DNA of 64,000 nt from Perilla frutescens. Lineage: Eukaryota > Streptophyta > Magnoliopsida > Lamiales > Lamiaceae. Made by a program: the position numbers and the translations under genes. The notes beneath the pieces are model-generated. The model searched no databases, had not been told where the DNA came from, and saw only the letters and a program-made list of their open reading frames with translations. Shown one piece after another: positions 34,827-47,146 of this stretch; positions within the stretch are counted from its first letter, which is position 1; every line of letters begins with the position of its first letter. The stretch lies in contig BRKX01000006.1 of assembly GCA_026008535.1 (NCBI GenBank), positions 49,340,664 to 49,404,663 on the forward strand, in the 5' to 3' direction.

Positions 34827-36940
34827 TCATCCTGTGAGTGCTCCATCCGTAGCTATAATAAAATTCTTGATCTCGCCTTTCAGAACTCTTTCCTTGATCT
34901 TACACAAGAATTGATCATCTTTTTGTGCATCCCTTATTTTATCCTTTAACAGAGGTTGGACTGTTAGTGCCGCCAAAATTGATGTAGTGTCACATGTTGT
35001 GGGGACCACCTCAATTTCCAACTTTGAAAACTCTTGAGTTAACCGTATCATGTGCATTGCCGCCATGCTACCGTTTCTGCTTAGAGCATCTGCTACCACA
35101 TTGGCTTTCCCCGGATGATAATGGATAGTGCAATCATAATCTTTGACAAGTTCTAGCCACCTCCTCTGCCTCATGTTCAGCTCCTTCTGGGTAAACAGAT
35201 ACTTGAGACTCTTGTGATCAGAGTAAATCTCACATTTTGCTCCATACAAGTAGTGGCGCCAAATCTTCAAAGCATGCACCACAGCTGCAAGTTCCAAGTC
35301 ATGCGTCGGATAATTTCGTTCATGCACCTTCAACTGCCTTGATGCATAAGCAATAACTTTTCTATGCTGCATTAACACACATCACAATCCTTGCTTGGAT
35401 GCATCACTGTATATAACAAAACCCTCTGTGCCATCTGGAACAGTCAACACAGGTGCAGTTGTGAGTCGTAGCTTCAGCTCCTGGAAACTTTCTTCGCATC
35501 TCTCATTCCATTCGTATTTTGCTCCTTTTCTGGTCAACTGCGTCAAAGGGCCTGCTATCTTCGAAAATCCTTCAATAAATCACCTGTAATAGCCCGCCAA
35601 ACCCAGACAGCTGTGAATCTCTCCTGCATTTTTCGGTGTGTTCCAATTTTTCACCTCTCCACTTTTGCTGGATCCACTTCAACCCCTTCTAATGTCACCA
35701 CATGACCGAGAAATCCAACTCGGTTTATCCAAAACTCGCATTTCTTAAACTTTGCGTATAATTTCTCCTTCCGTAATATTTCCAACACAATCCGAAGATG
35801 CTCTTCATGTTAGCTTCGATCTTTTGAATAAATTAGAATTTCATCTATGAATACAATGACAAACTAATCTAAGTACTGGTGAAAAACTCGGTGCATCAAA
35901 TCCATAAACACTGCTGGCGCATTGGACAAACCAAAAGGCATTACTGTGAACTTATAATGCCCATATCTTGCTCGAAAAGCTGTCTTCAAAATACCACCTT
36001 CTTTGACTCTTAGCTGATGATATCCCGATCTCAAATCAATCTTTGAGAATACGCCAGCTCCTTTCAACTGATCGAACAAATCATCAACTCTCGGCAACGG
36101 ATACTTGTTCTTTATAGTGAGTTTGTTGAGCTCACGATAATCAATGCACATCCTCATGGTACCATCTTTCTTCTTGACAAACAGCACTGGTGCACCCCAA
36201 GGTAAGACACTTGGTCGGATATAACCCTTGTCCAGCAATTCCTGTATTTAAACTTTTAACTCCTGCAGCTCGATCGGTGCCATTCTGTAAGGGGCTTTGG
36301 ACAATGGTGCTGCTCCAGGTACCAAATCAATGGTGAACTCCACTTGTCTCTTTGGTGGAATACCGGTTATGTCCTTTGGAAATACATCTGGATATTCTCT
36401 GACTACTGGTATATCCTCCAGCTTTGGTTCTACCGACGTCGTGCTTACCACATTCACTAAGAATGTCTGACAGTCTCTCTTTTTCAATAGTTTGACCGCT
36501 TTCATTGCTGACACAATACTTGTGGCTGGCTTCACTTTACTTCCCCGAAAAGAGAACTGGTCTCCTCCTTTGCCTTGGAACACCACCTCACGATCACGGC
36601 ATTTAATGACTGCATGGTTATAGCTCAACCAGTCCATGCCGAGAATCACATCAAAGTCTTGCATTTCCAACACGAACAGATCTGCCTCCAAAATTCTTTC
36701 TTTTATCTTCATTTTGACTCCCATAGCTACACAACTGGTTTCCATCTTCTCACCCGACGGAATGCTTATCCTTAAAGGGTCAGTTCTTTCATGACATTTC
36801 ACATCAATCTTCTCATAAAATATTTTAGATATAAAAGAATGCGAAGCACCTGAATCGAAAAGTACTAAATCAGGTACTTCAAGAACTGGTAGTATACCTG
36901 ACATGGTTCCGGGTTCTTTCTGTTTCTCCTCCTCGGCCAT
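34827..36940 (-). pseudogene. Element B protease, reverse transcriptase and RNase H
   Basis: The protease-like region in 36940-36248 has the aspartic motif LFDSGASHSFIS and VILGMDWLSYN. The same frame runs into the RT start (PVVREYPDVFP). RT continues at 36238-35864 (MCIDYRELNKLTIKNKYPLP and FRARYGHYKFTVMPFGLSNA). At the catalytic site, about 35855-35825, the minus strand reads FIDEILIYS instead of the usual F/Y-x-D-D, so the second Asp is Glu, and a stop lies just upstream. RNase H at 35378-34827 keeps IYSDHKSLKYLF and ADALSRNG. The RT is therefore probably inactive. Confidence 0.88.
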
Positions 36941-37996
36941 AGCAAAAGCACGTGCAGTTCCTCCTCTAGGGATGTTTCTTTCATTCTGCCTGGGACAATT
37001 AAAGGCTCCGTGTCCAGGCTGGTGACAACGGTAACAGACATTTTTCTCGAAGAAGCAAGGTGGTTTGTGACGCTTCCCACATTGTGAGCACAGAGGTTTG
37101 ACTGTTGCCGGTCCGGTGTTATTTGCAGGTGGCGTCTCACATTGTTGTTTTCAACAGCTCTGGGTCTCTTATCAGGTTGGAAAGCTATTTCCTTGTTGCG
37201 GTCATCCCAACGCCTTTTCACATGAGTGTTTGGCTGCTTAGATGTTGGGTCTTCCAAATTCAGGCGTGTAGCAACTACCTAAGCTCGCTCCACCATTTCA
37301 GAAAATGTTGTTGTTGTCCCTTGAGCTGCAAGAATCCTTCCAATCTCGGGTCTCAACCCAAACTCGAACCTCCAAACTTTCTTTTCATCCGTGTCCACCA
37401 GATGTGGAGCATAACGGGACAACTTGTTGAACTTCCTCTCATAGTCGAGGATGGTCATATTTCCTTGTTCAAGATTCATCAATTCCGTCTCTTTCTACTT
37501 GCGGTAAGCCCTTGGAAAAAAACTTTCCCATCACCAATCCTTTGAAAGCATTCCATGTCAAGTTCCGACGGCGTTCTGGCGTCATGAGCTGGACTTGGGC
37601 CTGCCACCAGTGACCCGCATCCTCAGCCAACTGGAAGATGGCACATGATACCTTTTCTGAATCGGTGTACTCCAAATGTTCAAAAATGCGTTCCAACTTA
37701 AAGATTCATTCCTCCATGACAAGTGGACCTTCATTTCCCTTCAATCTGGGCGGCCCCATCTGGCGAAATTGAGAGACAATGAAACTCCCTCCACTTCTTT
37801 GGTGTGGAAGCACTTCCTTCAACGCATGAGCCAACTCTTGAGCAAGACTTGGTCTTTCATGTCTTACATATCGCGAGGAGCTCTCTGAGTAGGTAGCCTC
37901 GCTGTCTGAATACGAATTGCGAGTTCTTGCCATAATCCTATTAACAAATCCATTAGTTGAGCTGAACCAAAATTTTGAAAAGACCAACAATAACAA
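36865..37996 (-). pseudogene. Element B gag, degenerate
   Basis: Gag starts at about 37939 (MARTRNSYSDSEATYSESSS) and continues in shifted frames at 37696-37469 (LAEDAGHWWQAQVQLMTPER), 37482-37279 (MNLEQGNMTILDYERKFNKL) and 37257-36865, which includes a His/Lys/Arg-rich zinc-knuckle remnant near 37090-37000. At least three frame changes separate the parts. Confidence 0.8.
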
Positions 37997-38072
37997 TTTA
38001 TTTCATTAATCCAAAGTAAACATTTATTTTTGGAGATAGAGATTTTTTTTTTAAAAAAACAAAACATCATAA

Positions 38073-38552
38073 TCAATCAATAACTATGATTGGATCTTTG
38101 GCTATTCCACTTGGCCCAGCAACGTCATGCACCCCAACATCATTCGAGCCCACCTCTGAGCTTGCATCCTTCTCATGCTTGTAGTCTTTTCCATAAACCT
38201 TCTTGTGCCACCAAACTAAAAGATCTTTCAAGAATGCCTTCACATTGAAAACTCCTCCAACTCCCACTTGGTAGTCAATGTATCTCTCAAAATACTTACC
38301 CCCTTTGTGCCTCATAAATGTTGGGAGTTTCTCCACAATGTCATAGGCTGCATCGACAGCCCTTCGGCCTCCCCCGACCCTTTCCACTTTCTTCCAGAGT
38401 CCAAGTAACTTCCTCAGGTTCCACTCAGTTCCTCGTGTTCCTTTCCAAACGAAGGAATCCAATTCATTCCACCAGTACTCCTCTCGGGTCAACACCAGGG
38501 TCCTAACAGCGCGAGGCCTGGATTCAAACTTTCCCAATGGTCCTCTCTTCAT
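38073..38552 (-). CDS. Extra uninterrupted ORF between 5' LTR and gag of element B
   Basis: 159 codons plus stop with no break, in contrast to the rest of the element. The product begins MKRGPLGKFESRPRAVRTLV and is basic and Trp-rich in the middle (EEYWWNELDSFVWKGTRGTE, LLVWWHKKVY). It turns acidic near the end and finishes DPIIVID, a hydrophobic-acidic pattern like a SUMO-interacting motif. A possible splice acceptor (TGATAG) sits directly before the ATG, and a possible donor (GAAGAG|GTACAA) lies about 80 bp upstream, so a short 5' exon is conceivable. It is not gag or pol. It may be an accessory gene of this lineage or a captured host fragment. I recognise no family. Confidence 0.5.
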   Translation of the reverse strand: MKRGPLGKFESRPRAVRTLVLTREEYWWNELDSFVWKGTRGTEWNLRKLLGLWKKVERVGGGRRAVDAAYDIVEKLPTFMRHKGGKYFERYIDYQVGVGGVFNVKAFLKDLLVWWHKKVYGKDYKHEKDASSEVGSNDVGVHDVAGPSGIAKDPIIVID

Positions 38553-38729
38553 CTATCACACAGTTCGGGATTATTTTTCAAGAAAACAATATTACATGCA
38601 ATTTATCATGACAGAAATATAAACATTGTACCTCTTCCCGGTGCGAGGTGGCTGACGTGATGATGGTGTTTAAATTTTTAATTTTTTTTAGCAAGTCTAC
38701 AGAAACGTAGACCCGCTCTGATACTAAAC

Positions 38730-40265
38730 TGTCACGCCTCAATATTTCATAAAATAAATAATAAAAAGAAATAAAACATCACTTTATTAAATAATATTAA
38801 AATGTTTATCAGAGTTTTGCAGCGGAAATATTAAAAGATAAATAATTATTTTCTTGACGACCATCATCTCGTCACGCGCAACCATCGCGCCCGGCATCAA
38901 TTTGAAATAAATAATAGTTTTGGGGTGAGTACTATTAACTCAGTGGTGACGGTATTTATCCAAATTATACAAATATAGCAATTTAAACTGTAGGTAGCCC
39001 CAGGCTAAATTCGGGACATATGCAGCTCGTCAGCCAATAATAATAATTGTTTTAACTTGTAGGTTAAAAAAATATGAACCTGCATAAAAGCATAATAAGG
39101 ATAAATACAAAAATGTGCGTCACATCGGATCCCCCACCTTGACTTGAATTTCGACTTGGAAAATAGTACGTGTTAGTTAGTCCACGCGCCGCCTAATAAT
39201 ATAAATAATTTGATAATTAATAAAAATAAATAAATAATGAATAATAAATAAATAAATAGATAATAAATAAATTATGCATGGCCCAAAACCTAAAACTCTC
39301 TCTCTCTCAGCCCATTTGAATTGCTACCTAGCCCAACTAAACAATTTCCAAACTACTTGCTCATTAAGAGAAATAAAACAACAAAAAAACAACTAATCAT
39401 TCTCTCTCTCAAAACTCACGACATTGCTTCAGAAAATAAGGACCAATTCTCTCTCTCTCTCTGCAACTCTCACACCTTGAGCTTTAGACATAAAAATCAA
39501 CTCTCTCTCCCGTCTACACTACCGCCCTCGGAAACAACCGTGACACCGCCAAATTTCGACATCACCGCCGACGACGACATCACCGCCACCCATCTCACTC
39601 CAACTCTACATGAATGCAGACACTCAATTAAACTATATATATATATATATATATATACCTCAAACAAATCTTTTACTTCTTAGAATGCTTTATAAGAAAA
39701 ATATTGTGAAAATGATTAGTGTGATTTGAACGAGGGATTGAAGCCCCTTTTATAGTGCGAATTTGCAGATGAAAGGATTGGGATTTAACTGAGGAACATA
39801 AATTCTCAAGATCGTGGTGAGTGAGAAAGCTCTTTGATTCCAAGGGTTTTTTGCCGTTTCAAAATCGAGAACCTTCGAAAAAAAAAATATGCAATTCATG
39901 GCTTGAGGAAGAAGATGATTGCTGGCAATTTCATTGGGCTAAAAAAAATGTTATTTTGGGCTCAAATTAAATAAGCAATTGGGCCGGAAAAATTCAATAA
40001 TCTTTTGGGCTCAAATTAAAAATGGAACATAGAGTTATTGAAAATAAAATAAAATTTACCAATTAATAATAATAATAAATAATATAATTTTGTAATAATA
40101 TTGATGAAGATGATTATAATCAAATTAATACAGTTAAAATGATATAGAGGCGACTTATAGGACATAACCAAAATGTAACATGCATTATAAAAATTTATTT
40201 TTATTATATTTTTTTTTAAGAAAAAAAATGTATCAAATTTTTATAAAAAGTTTCGGGTCGCTACA
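38730..40265 (-). repeat. 5' LTR of element B
   Basis: 1536 bp, nearly identical to 31941-33483. Followed on the plus-strand right by the target duplication caggc. Confidence 0.92.
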
Positions 40266-40270
40266 CAGGC

Positions 40271-40560
40271 TCTTCTCGACACTCGTCTCGTCGAGCTGGT
40301 CCTCAAACAGCTTGAGTGAATGTGGGACGAGTGTTGGTGCATTCAAAGGCATGCACCAAACTGTCGATCTTGTCAGATAGAGCCTGATGATGTCTCTAGA
40401 AGTTCTTGGAAAGCGCTTCATATTGGTACTTCAGGTCCCACTGTGGTGGAGGGTCGGATGATGACTCTATGGGGGCCTTGGACGGTTCCAAGGTGCTCGG
40501 TCTCGACTTTGGGTCGATGGGTGGAGGAGTGGATGACTCAGGATGGTCACCTTTCTTCAT
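40271..40560 (-). pseudogene. Element A gag, 5' part
   Basis: The minus strand starts MKKGDHPESSTPPPIDPKSR at 40560 and is Pro/Ser-rich as many plant gag N-termini are. A stop closes the frame at 40396, and element B cuts the gene at 40270. The remainder is at 30836-31935. Confidence 0.6.
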
Positions 40561-41396
40561 GATACTTACAAAATGAACAAACATAAAGAAAACAAGGTAG
40601 AAATTCACAATCTCACGTCACTCATTTGTTTTCTCTCTTGTTTTTACCACTCATGTAGCACTCAAGTGTATGGGTGCACAATGTGTGTAAAATCATGTAT
40701 ATGGGATGGTGGTGGTCGAACAACTAACAAAAAATCAAGTATCAGTCTTACTTCGTGATTTCGGACTAATTGCACAAGGTATCAAGGTGTATGGCTAATT
40801 TGGAGTGTAAGGAATGTGGTTGCAATGTGTATGTATAGATGAGGGCGAATGAAGTATGTATGTGTGTCGAGTGAGTATCGGTCGAGTATGGTAGTATAGG
40901 GTGGTGGTCGTGTGGTTTTGAGAGAAGATAAGAAAAGATTAAGATGTATTTTTGAAGTCCCAAATAGTGTAGGAGATCCAAAAATAAATCCTAAAGGTAG
41001 AAGGAAAGGAATAGAAAAGAAAAGGAAATATGGAAATAAGAAGGAAAGAAAAGGATTTGGATATGTGTACCACTAGTATGACATAATCTAAATACCTTAA
41101 TTAGACTAGACTCTAGATGGAAAGAACCAACTAAAGACTAAAACTAAAAGGAAAGTACCAAATATAACACTAGACTCAAAAGGAAACACAATGAACAATG
41201 CTTCAATTCTTTTTTTTTGTTGGATTTCTTTTTTTTTTATTGGTCTTTTCTTTTTTTTTTGACTGTGAGTTTTTTTTTAAAGAAGGATTAGTCTATTACA
41301 ACTTGATAGACACGTCGACTGACACGTAAGTAATAAATTGACACGTATGACTGAACCACGACCAGCTATGCTGATGTGGCTTTGATGCCAAATTTA
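40561..41396 (-). mobile_element. 5' untranslated region and PBS of element A
   Basis: This lies between the A 5' LTR and gag, with the initiator-Met-type PBS at 41374-41390. It contains T-rich runs at 41211-41277 (plus strand) and no reading frame of note. Confidence 0.7.
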
Positions 41397-42679
41397 TGAT
41401 GTAACCCAGACAAATTGTACAGGATACGAAAACGCGCGGAAGACTTCTAGATCGAAGACGTCAACTATTGAAGGATTCAATCCTATTCTAATGACTCAAA
41501 TAAATTAAATAAACTGGAAATCAATAAACAAGACTCGAAACAACTATATGAATAGAACTAGACCTAACTAAGACCTCTAGACTATGACACGATAATAGCA
41601 CACAAATCCAACGAATTTGGGGCTGACTTTGAACGATGAATCTTGGGAAAGGTATGTGGTGTGTAGGACGTGTAAGGTAGGTGAAGAATGGCTTGAGTAG
41701 ATAGGGTATGGTAAGGATGAGAAGAACTTACGGTATGAATGAAGAACACGTCGAATTGAGCTTGTATCAAACTCGAACACGGCTGGACTTCTTTGTGTTA
41801 TGGACGAACGTGGATTGATGGATGATGGTGAGTACGGTCATCATTGGATGTTGGTGTTGTGATTTGCAACCCGATTAATCTCCGACATATCTTGTATGAT
41901 GAAAATAAATCTCTAAGTTACTCCTCGGTAGCGAGTTCACCCTAATTCCTCGTGTGAATTAGAACGTTTCCTTGATGTAAGACTTAAAGTTGCTAGCTTT
42001 AAGAATGGTGTTTTTATCGAAACAACAAACAAAATATAATTGGGGAGACACAATTGTATGCAAAGGCAAATTTAATCAATAAAGTCTAAAGTATCAACAT
42101 AACATAAGTCCCCTATTTATAAGACATATAGGGCCGAAAATATGAAGGAAAAAGGGATAAAAAATCTGATCCAAAAAGACTTCTAACTAGACTAGGAAAT
42201 TGCCTAAACTAAAATTCTATTCAAGGTAGAAATATGTCTTAAATATAATTCTAGTCAAAACTATTCAACATGACCGAAAATATGTATAACAAAATAAATA
42301 AAAATCGATCTAATCTATAGTCTAAATTAATTAAATAAATACTATAGTCTAAATAAAATTCAACCCTTATTTAAATTAAATAAGGGCCGAAACTCCATGC
42401 ATGCACGTTGCCATCCTTCACGTAGAATCCCTTCGTGCACACGTGCACACTTCTTCATCTTCAACTCTTCAAGTGTGATACTCCATAGTGTGATCTTGAT
42501 CTTCAATAGTTAATAGATTAACTATCTTCGAGTTGTTCCTCTTGCCTTCTCCAACTTCAAGTTGCTGTCGAATTGTAACTTGTAAATAACATTAAAGCTT
42601 CTTTGCTCGTAGACGTGTAATAAGACTTCAAAATTGCAGATCCGGGTCTTAATCTTCATCACCTCTCATGACCTCATCA
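41397..42679 (-). repeat. 5' LTR of element A
   Basis: 1283 bp, TGATGTAACC...CCTCATCA on the plus strand, partner of 26764-28046, with the duplication cgtag following at 42680-42684. Confidence 0.92.
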
Positions 42680-42793
42680 CGTAGACGGATTGACATGAAG
42701 CAATTATCCACGACAAGAACATCAAATCGAATTCTTAAATCTCCTCTTTGGCGGATGAGATTTGTATTGGATATTTTGACCAATAAAATTTCA
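42680..42793 (-). pseudogene. 5' part of the host exon split by retrotransposon A
   Basis: On the minus strand the frame is open from the likely acceptor at about 42793. It encodes LVKISNTNLIRQRGDLRIRF and VLVVDNCFMSIRL up to the insertion point. The frame continues on the other side of element A at 26763-26647. A further frame at 42989-42735 (MKAYLQFANLNRKLLLRLCR) may include an upstream exon. No family recognised. Confidence 0.35.
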
Positions 42794-43150
42794 CTAAATA
42801 AGCAAAAAAATAACTTAGCCTAATATCCAAAACGAACCAAACAAAATTTGACAGAAACAAGAATCGCCCAAAACAAAAACACAAATCAAATAATATTTCA
42901 TCCCGAAGGTTGAGAATGATGAAGTCATCTCTGCATAGTCTCAACAACAATTTTCGGTTAAGATTTGCAAATTGAAGATAGGCTTTCAAACTTTAATTGA
43001 TTTAGAATTAACTTGCTACTATGAAATATAATTGAAGGTTAAGCCATAGAGATTATTGTTAGAATATATTACATGTATAGGGTATTATTGTCATTTTCTG
43101 CACCAGCAACCTTTTGGCTTGTGGTCTTCTCTTCGATTCTTCTTCCTCTT

Positions 43151-43266
43151 CTCTTATCTATAATGGATTGTTGTATAAATCTTGTATTCTCGAATCTTCT
43201 TCTTCTTCTCTTATCTATAATGGATTGTTGTATAAATCTTGGTTTAACAATTATGGAGCTCAGATT
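43151..43266. repeat. Tandem duplication, 58-bp period
   Basis: ctcttatctataatggattg and the following ttgtataaatcttg occur at 43151 and again at 43209, in two near-identical copies. Confidence 0.8.
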
Positions 43267-43310
43267 TTTTCCCTCAATCTGATTATGTTAGCTAGGGTAA
43301 TCTTTTAACA

Positions 43311-46300
43311 TCACCCAATCGTCGATCATTATTTCTATCGCTTCTTCAAATAAAGAAGCGGAACTTTTATTGATTATATTATAAGAAATCAAGCTACAAT
43401 TGGTTTCTCTTTTTTTCCTTTTTCTAATGAATGTAATTTAAATAATATATTATTGAATTTTAATCCATGTGCATTCAGCATCACCCAATTTTGACCAACA
43501 TAACTCAAATCCATAATATTTGAAATAATATTTTAATATTCAAATTATTGAAAATTTAATCAAAACTAACTTGGAAACTTTTTTCCTGCACCTAAAAATA
43601 ATGTGACCAGTTCTTCAGTGATGTGTAATTAATTAAAAACACGATGACTCGGAAAATTCATTTCTTTTTCCATCTCTCACCCCCTCGGCCCCTCAGCCTC
43701 TTTCCGGGCCGCAAAACACACAAAAATCAAAGGAAATTTAGAAAACCTACTCCAAGCTAAGGCTATGTAATCGAGTTGACCGAGTATTGTCTTGTTTAAA
43801 TTTGATTTATTTATTTTAGAACCGTGCTTCGAGCTTTATTTATCAAATATTTTGAGGATTATTCGAGCCAAAATAAGCTTTTTCTAAATTAAGATTTAAA
43901 TTTAAATATGAACTTTCTAAATTTAGATCTAAATCGGGTCAAAAACGAACTTTCCTTGAAAAATAAATTATTTTATTTACAAAAAATACTATATATATAT
44001 TAAAAATCATTCATTTTTTTATAATAAATAAAGTTAATCGAATAATTAATATACTAATTACTCATTAAATATAAAAATTATAAGTTTTTATTAAGTTGAT
44101 AATAAAATATTTTCAAAAAAAATAACTCACTTAACGAGCTTGCTCTCGAACTAACAAGCTAAGTAGTGTCAAGATCAAGTTTGACAAGAGATTTTCTAAA
44201 CAAACTCGAACGAGCTTTTATCAAGTCGAAATTCGAGTAGCTCATGAATAGATTGGCTCATTTGCAGACCTACTCCAAGCGCACTTACAATCAGCAAATT
44301 CAGACACACTTATCTGCACAAAAAAAAAATAAAAAAAATTGATGCTCAAAGTTTGCATAATCTTACAATTCTAGTACGAGAACAAAATTTATGGCATCCT
44401 GACATGGCTAGTCGGAAGCAAAGAGAATTGTGTATATTTTAGTTGGTTATATACCAATTTTCTTGATTCCGACAATTCACGCCAACTTTGAGATGCTAGA
44501 ATTTTCTCTCGTACTAGATTTGTAAAATTATACAAACTTTGAACACGAAAATGTAATTTTTGAAACATTAGAACAAAAGTATTGATGATCCAAATGTTGG
44601 GTACTAAAGTGTAAGATGAACACGTGCATGCACCACTTTTTATATACATCTAAATGCGATGGGTGCATGACCCACACGCGCGGCCGATGCGCGGCGTGTG
44701 CAAGCCACGAGCTCGCCTATTTTTTCCAGGGCAAAGTTTTTGATTTTTTTTTTCAATTTTCTGCTTTTCTTTTTTTTCTTCAAAAAATTTTGTAACCTAA
44801 AATAAAATTAGTGAACCATAAAATTAAAGTGAATTGATTTATTTAGTTGAAATAAATATAAATTTATACCCTAAATTGGAATTAATAAACCTTAAAATAA
44901 AAGTGAATTAATTTAATTTTTTTGAAATCCGACGACTCACACAATGCACTCGTCCGACGCTATTGTGTGGTCTTGTGCATTTCACTCGATAATTAATTTA
45001 ATTATTTCGAAACAAATATAAATGCTAATTGAAAAATAAAAAACTAATTTTGAAATAAATATGTACCCTAAAATGGAAATTAGTGAACCCTAAAATAAAG
45101 TTAAAGTTAATTAATTTGATTTTTTTGAAATCGGGTGGCTAGCTCAATGTACTCGCTAGATGCTAATGCATGGGCTCGTGCATTACGCTCGACAATTAAT
45201 TTTTTTCAACTTAAATATAACTCATAACTGAGATTAATAAAATTAAAAAAAACATAAACCCTAAAAAACACAAAATAAACCCATAAGAAATCTAAAAAAT
45301 ACTTAAAAAAATCCCTTAAAAACCATGAACCCTAAAAATTCCTGAAGTTCTAAACTCTAAATATTAATTTGAATGGAAAAAATCACAATTAATTTGAACT
45401 AAATAAACCAGTATAAGATAACTAGCAAGCCCGTTACTTTTTAAGGATACATGTGATACTTTTCAAAGTTTAAGTGATATTTTTTAGTGTTAAAGTTAAT
45501 ACTGATTTTGACCATTTTTTTTTTTACGAATTGACCCGTCTAAAATAATGTTTATTTACAACTAGTGCATGCATGTAAGTGTTTGTGAAAGTGTAATTAT
45601 TTTAAAAAGTTAAAGCATAAAGCCATGAACTCAACAATCCAAAGTGTGTATGCGTGTGTGTGTGTTTTAAATACTAATCCAAACTGATTTGGTGAAACAT
45701 ATCTTGCAAATTTATTTACAATTACAATCAACATCTGTCTATGTTGGAACCTACCATTTGACCCGTCGACGGCTCGTATATTTTTTTCTATCATTATACA
45801 AGTCTTACTTTGAATTAAAAATTAAATTTCGGAAATTTTGAAATATATATATTTAGAAACCCACGTTTTCTTTTTCTTTTTTTTCTTCTTTTTTGGTTAA
45901 TGAAATATGGTCAAAATTTGCTAGCTTAGCTTTGCATCTTCCTTCGCACTATAAACCCACATGCACGTCACAAATATATACAATTTGGCGTTTCTATGAG
46001 GTCTGTTTCACAATTTATTAGCAAACGAAAAATATTGTATAAATTTAGTTACGCATAATTGTTGCACTCGATAAGTATAAATTAATTAATCCTAAATTAA
46101 AATTCAAAAAACTAAGGCTCGTGTAATCTGAATCCTCAAAATAAGGAAAATGGTGCATAATTCCTGAATTCTTACTTCCCACCTAATGTAGATATTCTTT
46201 TTCTCCAATTTCAAGAAATTAAAACATACTTATCTCAAGAAATACATAATTACTTTTTTTTTTCTCAATAAATCGTTAGCGGAATGAACTAGTGTATGTA

Positions 46301-47108
46301 CATGTTGCAACTATTCAAAGTTCTAATCTAAATATATTATATTTTTTCCTCAATATTTCGGCTCTCAAAGTTTTATACAAAACCATTTTTTAAAATCTTT
46401 GTTGCACTGCTTAGGGCCTTCTGACAGATTTAGAGATGATTTATAGTTGATAATATATTTTCTCATTTTTATACTTTCACCATAGTTTTTATGATTGGAT
46501 TATTTATATTTTTAATTAAATGAATGGTCTCTTTTTTGCTTACCAAATGTTTGTGTTTGGATTTCATTATTATATATTTTCATAATTATTAAGTTATATT
46601 GGTAAATCAAAATTAGATGATAGGATTATAAAATATAAGTCCTATCCTAAAAAAAAAACATTGCCGATATGGAAGTGATAAGATATATTGTAAGTTTTAT
46701 TAATAATAATTTGATTATTACATTCCTTGCTTTATTAATTTGGATAAAATGTTGGAATAGGAATCCTCACAGTTTACTTGAAATTTTCCAAACGTAATAT
46801 AAATAATCTGCAGTATTCTTTTACTTCAGAATCATATTCCTAGAAATCATATTCCCTGACAACTTTGGGCTTGTTTGTTTTTATTTTCAATATCAATTTT
46901 TAGTTTTCAGTATTTCCAGTTCAATTTACGAGGTGTATTTATTTTTGAAAAAATGTAATGATTTGATGTTTAGAGTTATGAGTATGGAAAGTGAAAATAT
47001 GTTTTTTTAATTATATTTTCAATTTGAAATCTTTGGCATAGAGATTAAAAGATAGGTATTTGTGTGGTCATGATGAATTGATGAATATTTAATTAATGGA
47101 TCCCACTG

Positions 47109-47146
<38 letters not shown>

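Larger units (their letters stand above)
31941..40265 (-). mobile_element. Ty3/gypsy chromovirus-like retrotransposon B, nested in A
   Basis: The LTRs are 31941-33483 (1543 bp) and 38730-40265 (1536 bp), starting TGTCACGCC and ending CTACA. The 5-bp duplication caggc flanks the element (31936-31940 and 40266-40270). It is minus-oriented: PBS at about 38713-38727 (gtatcagagc, initiator Met) and polypurine tract at 33484-33495. Gene order is an extra ORF, gag, protease, RT, RNase H, integrase, then a chromodomain-like tail, as in Tekay-type chromoviruses. The LTRs are nearly identical apart from a few substitutions and a 12-bp indel near their start, so the insertion is recent compared with A. 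Frame breaks make it non-autonomous. Confidence 0.93.
26764..42679 (-). mobile_element. Ty3/gypsy LTR retrotransposon A, with element B nested inside
   Basis: Two LTRs of 1283 bp each (26764-28046 and 41397-42679) have TG...CA ends and are bounded by the 5-bp duplication cgtag (26759-26763 and 42680-42684). The element reads on the minus strand. A PBS resembling the initiator tRNA-Met site is at 41374-41390 (tggcatcaaagcc) and a G-rich polypurine tract at 28047-28066. Domain order is gag, then RT, RNase H and integrase, which is Ty3/gypsy order. All reading frames carry stops or frame changes, so it is not autonomous. Element B (31941-40265) interrupts gag. By eye the A LTRs differ from each other more than the B LTRs do, consistent with A being older. 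Confidence 0.92.
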
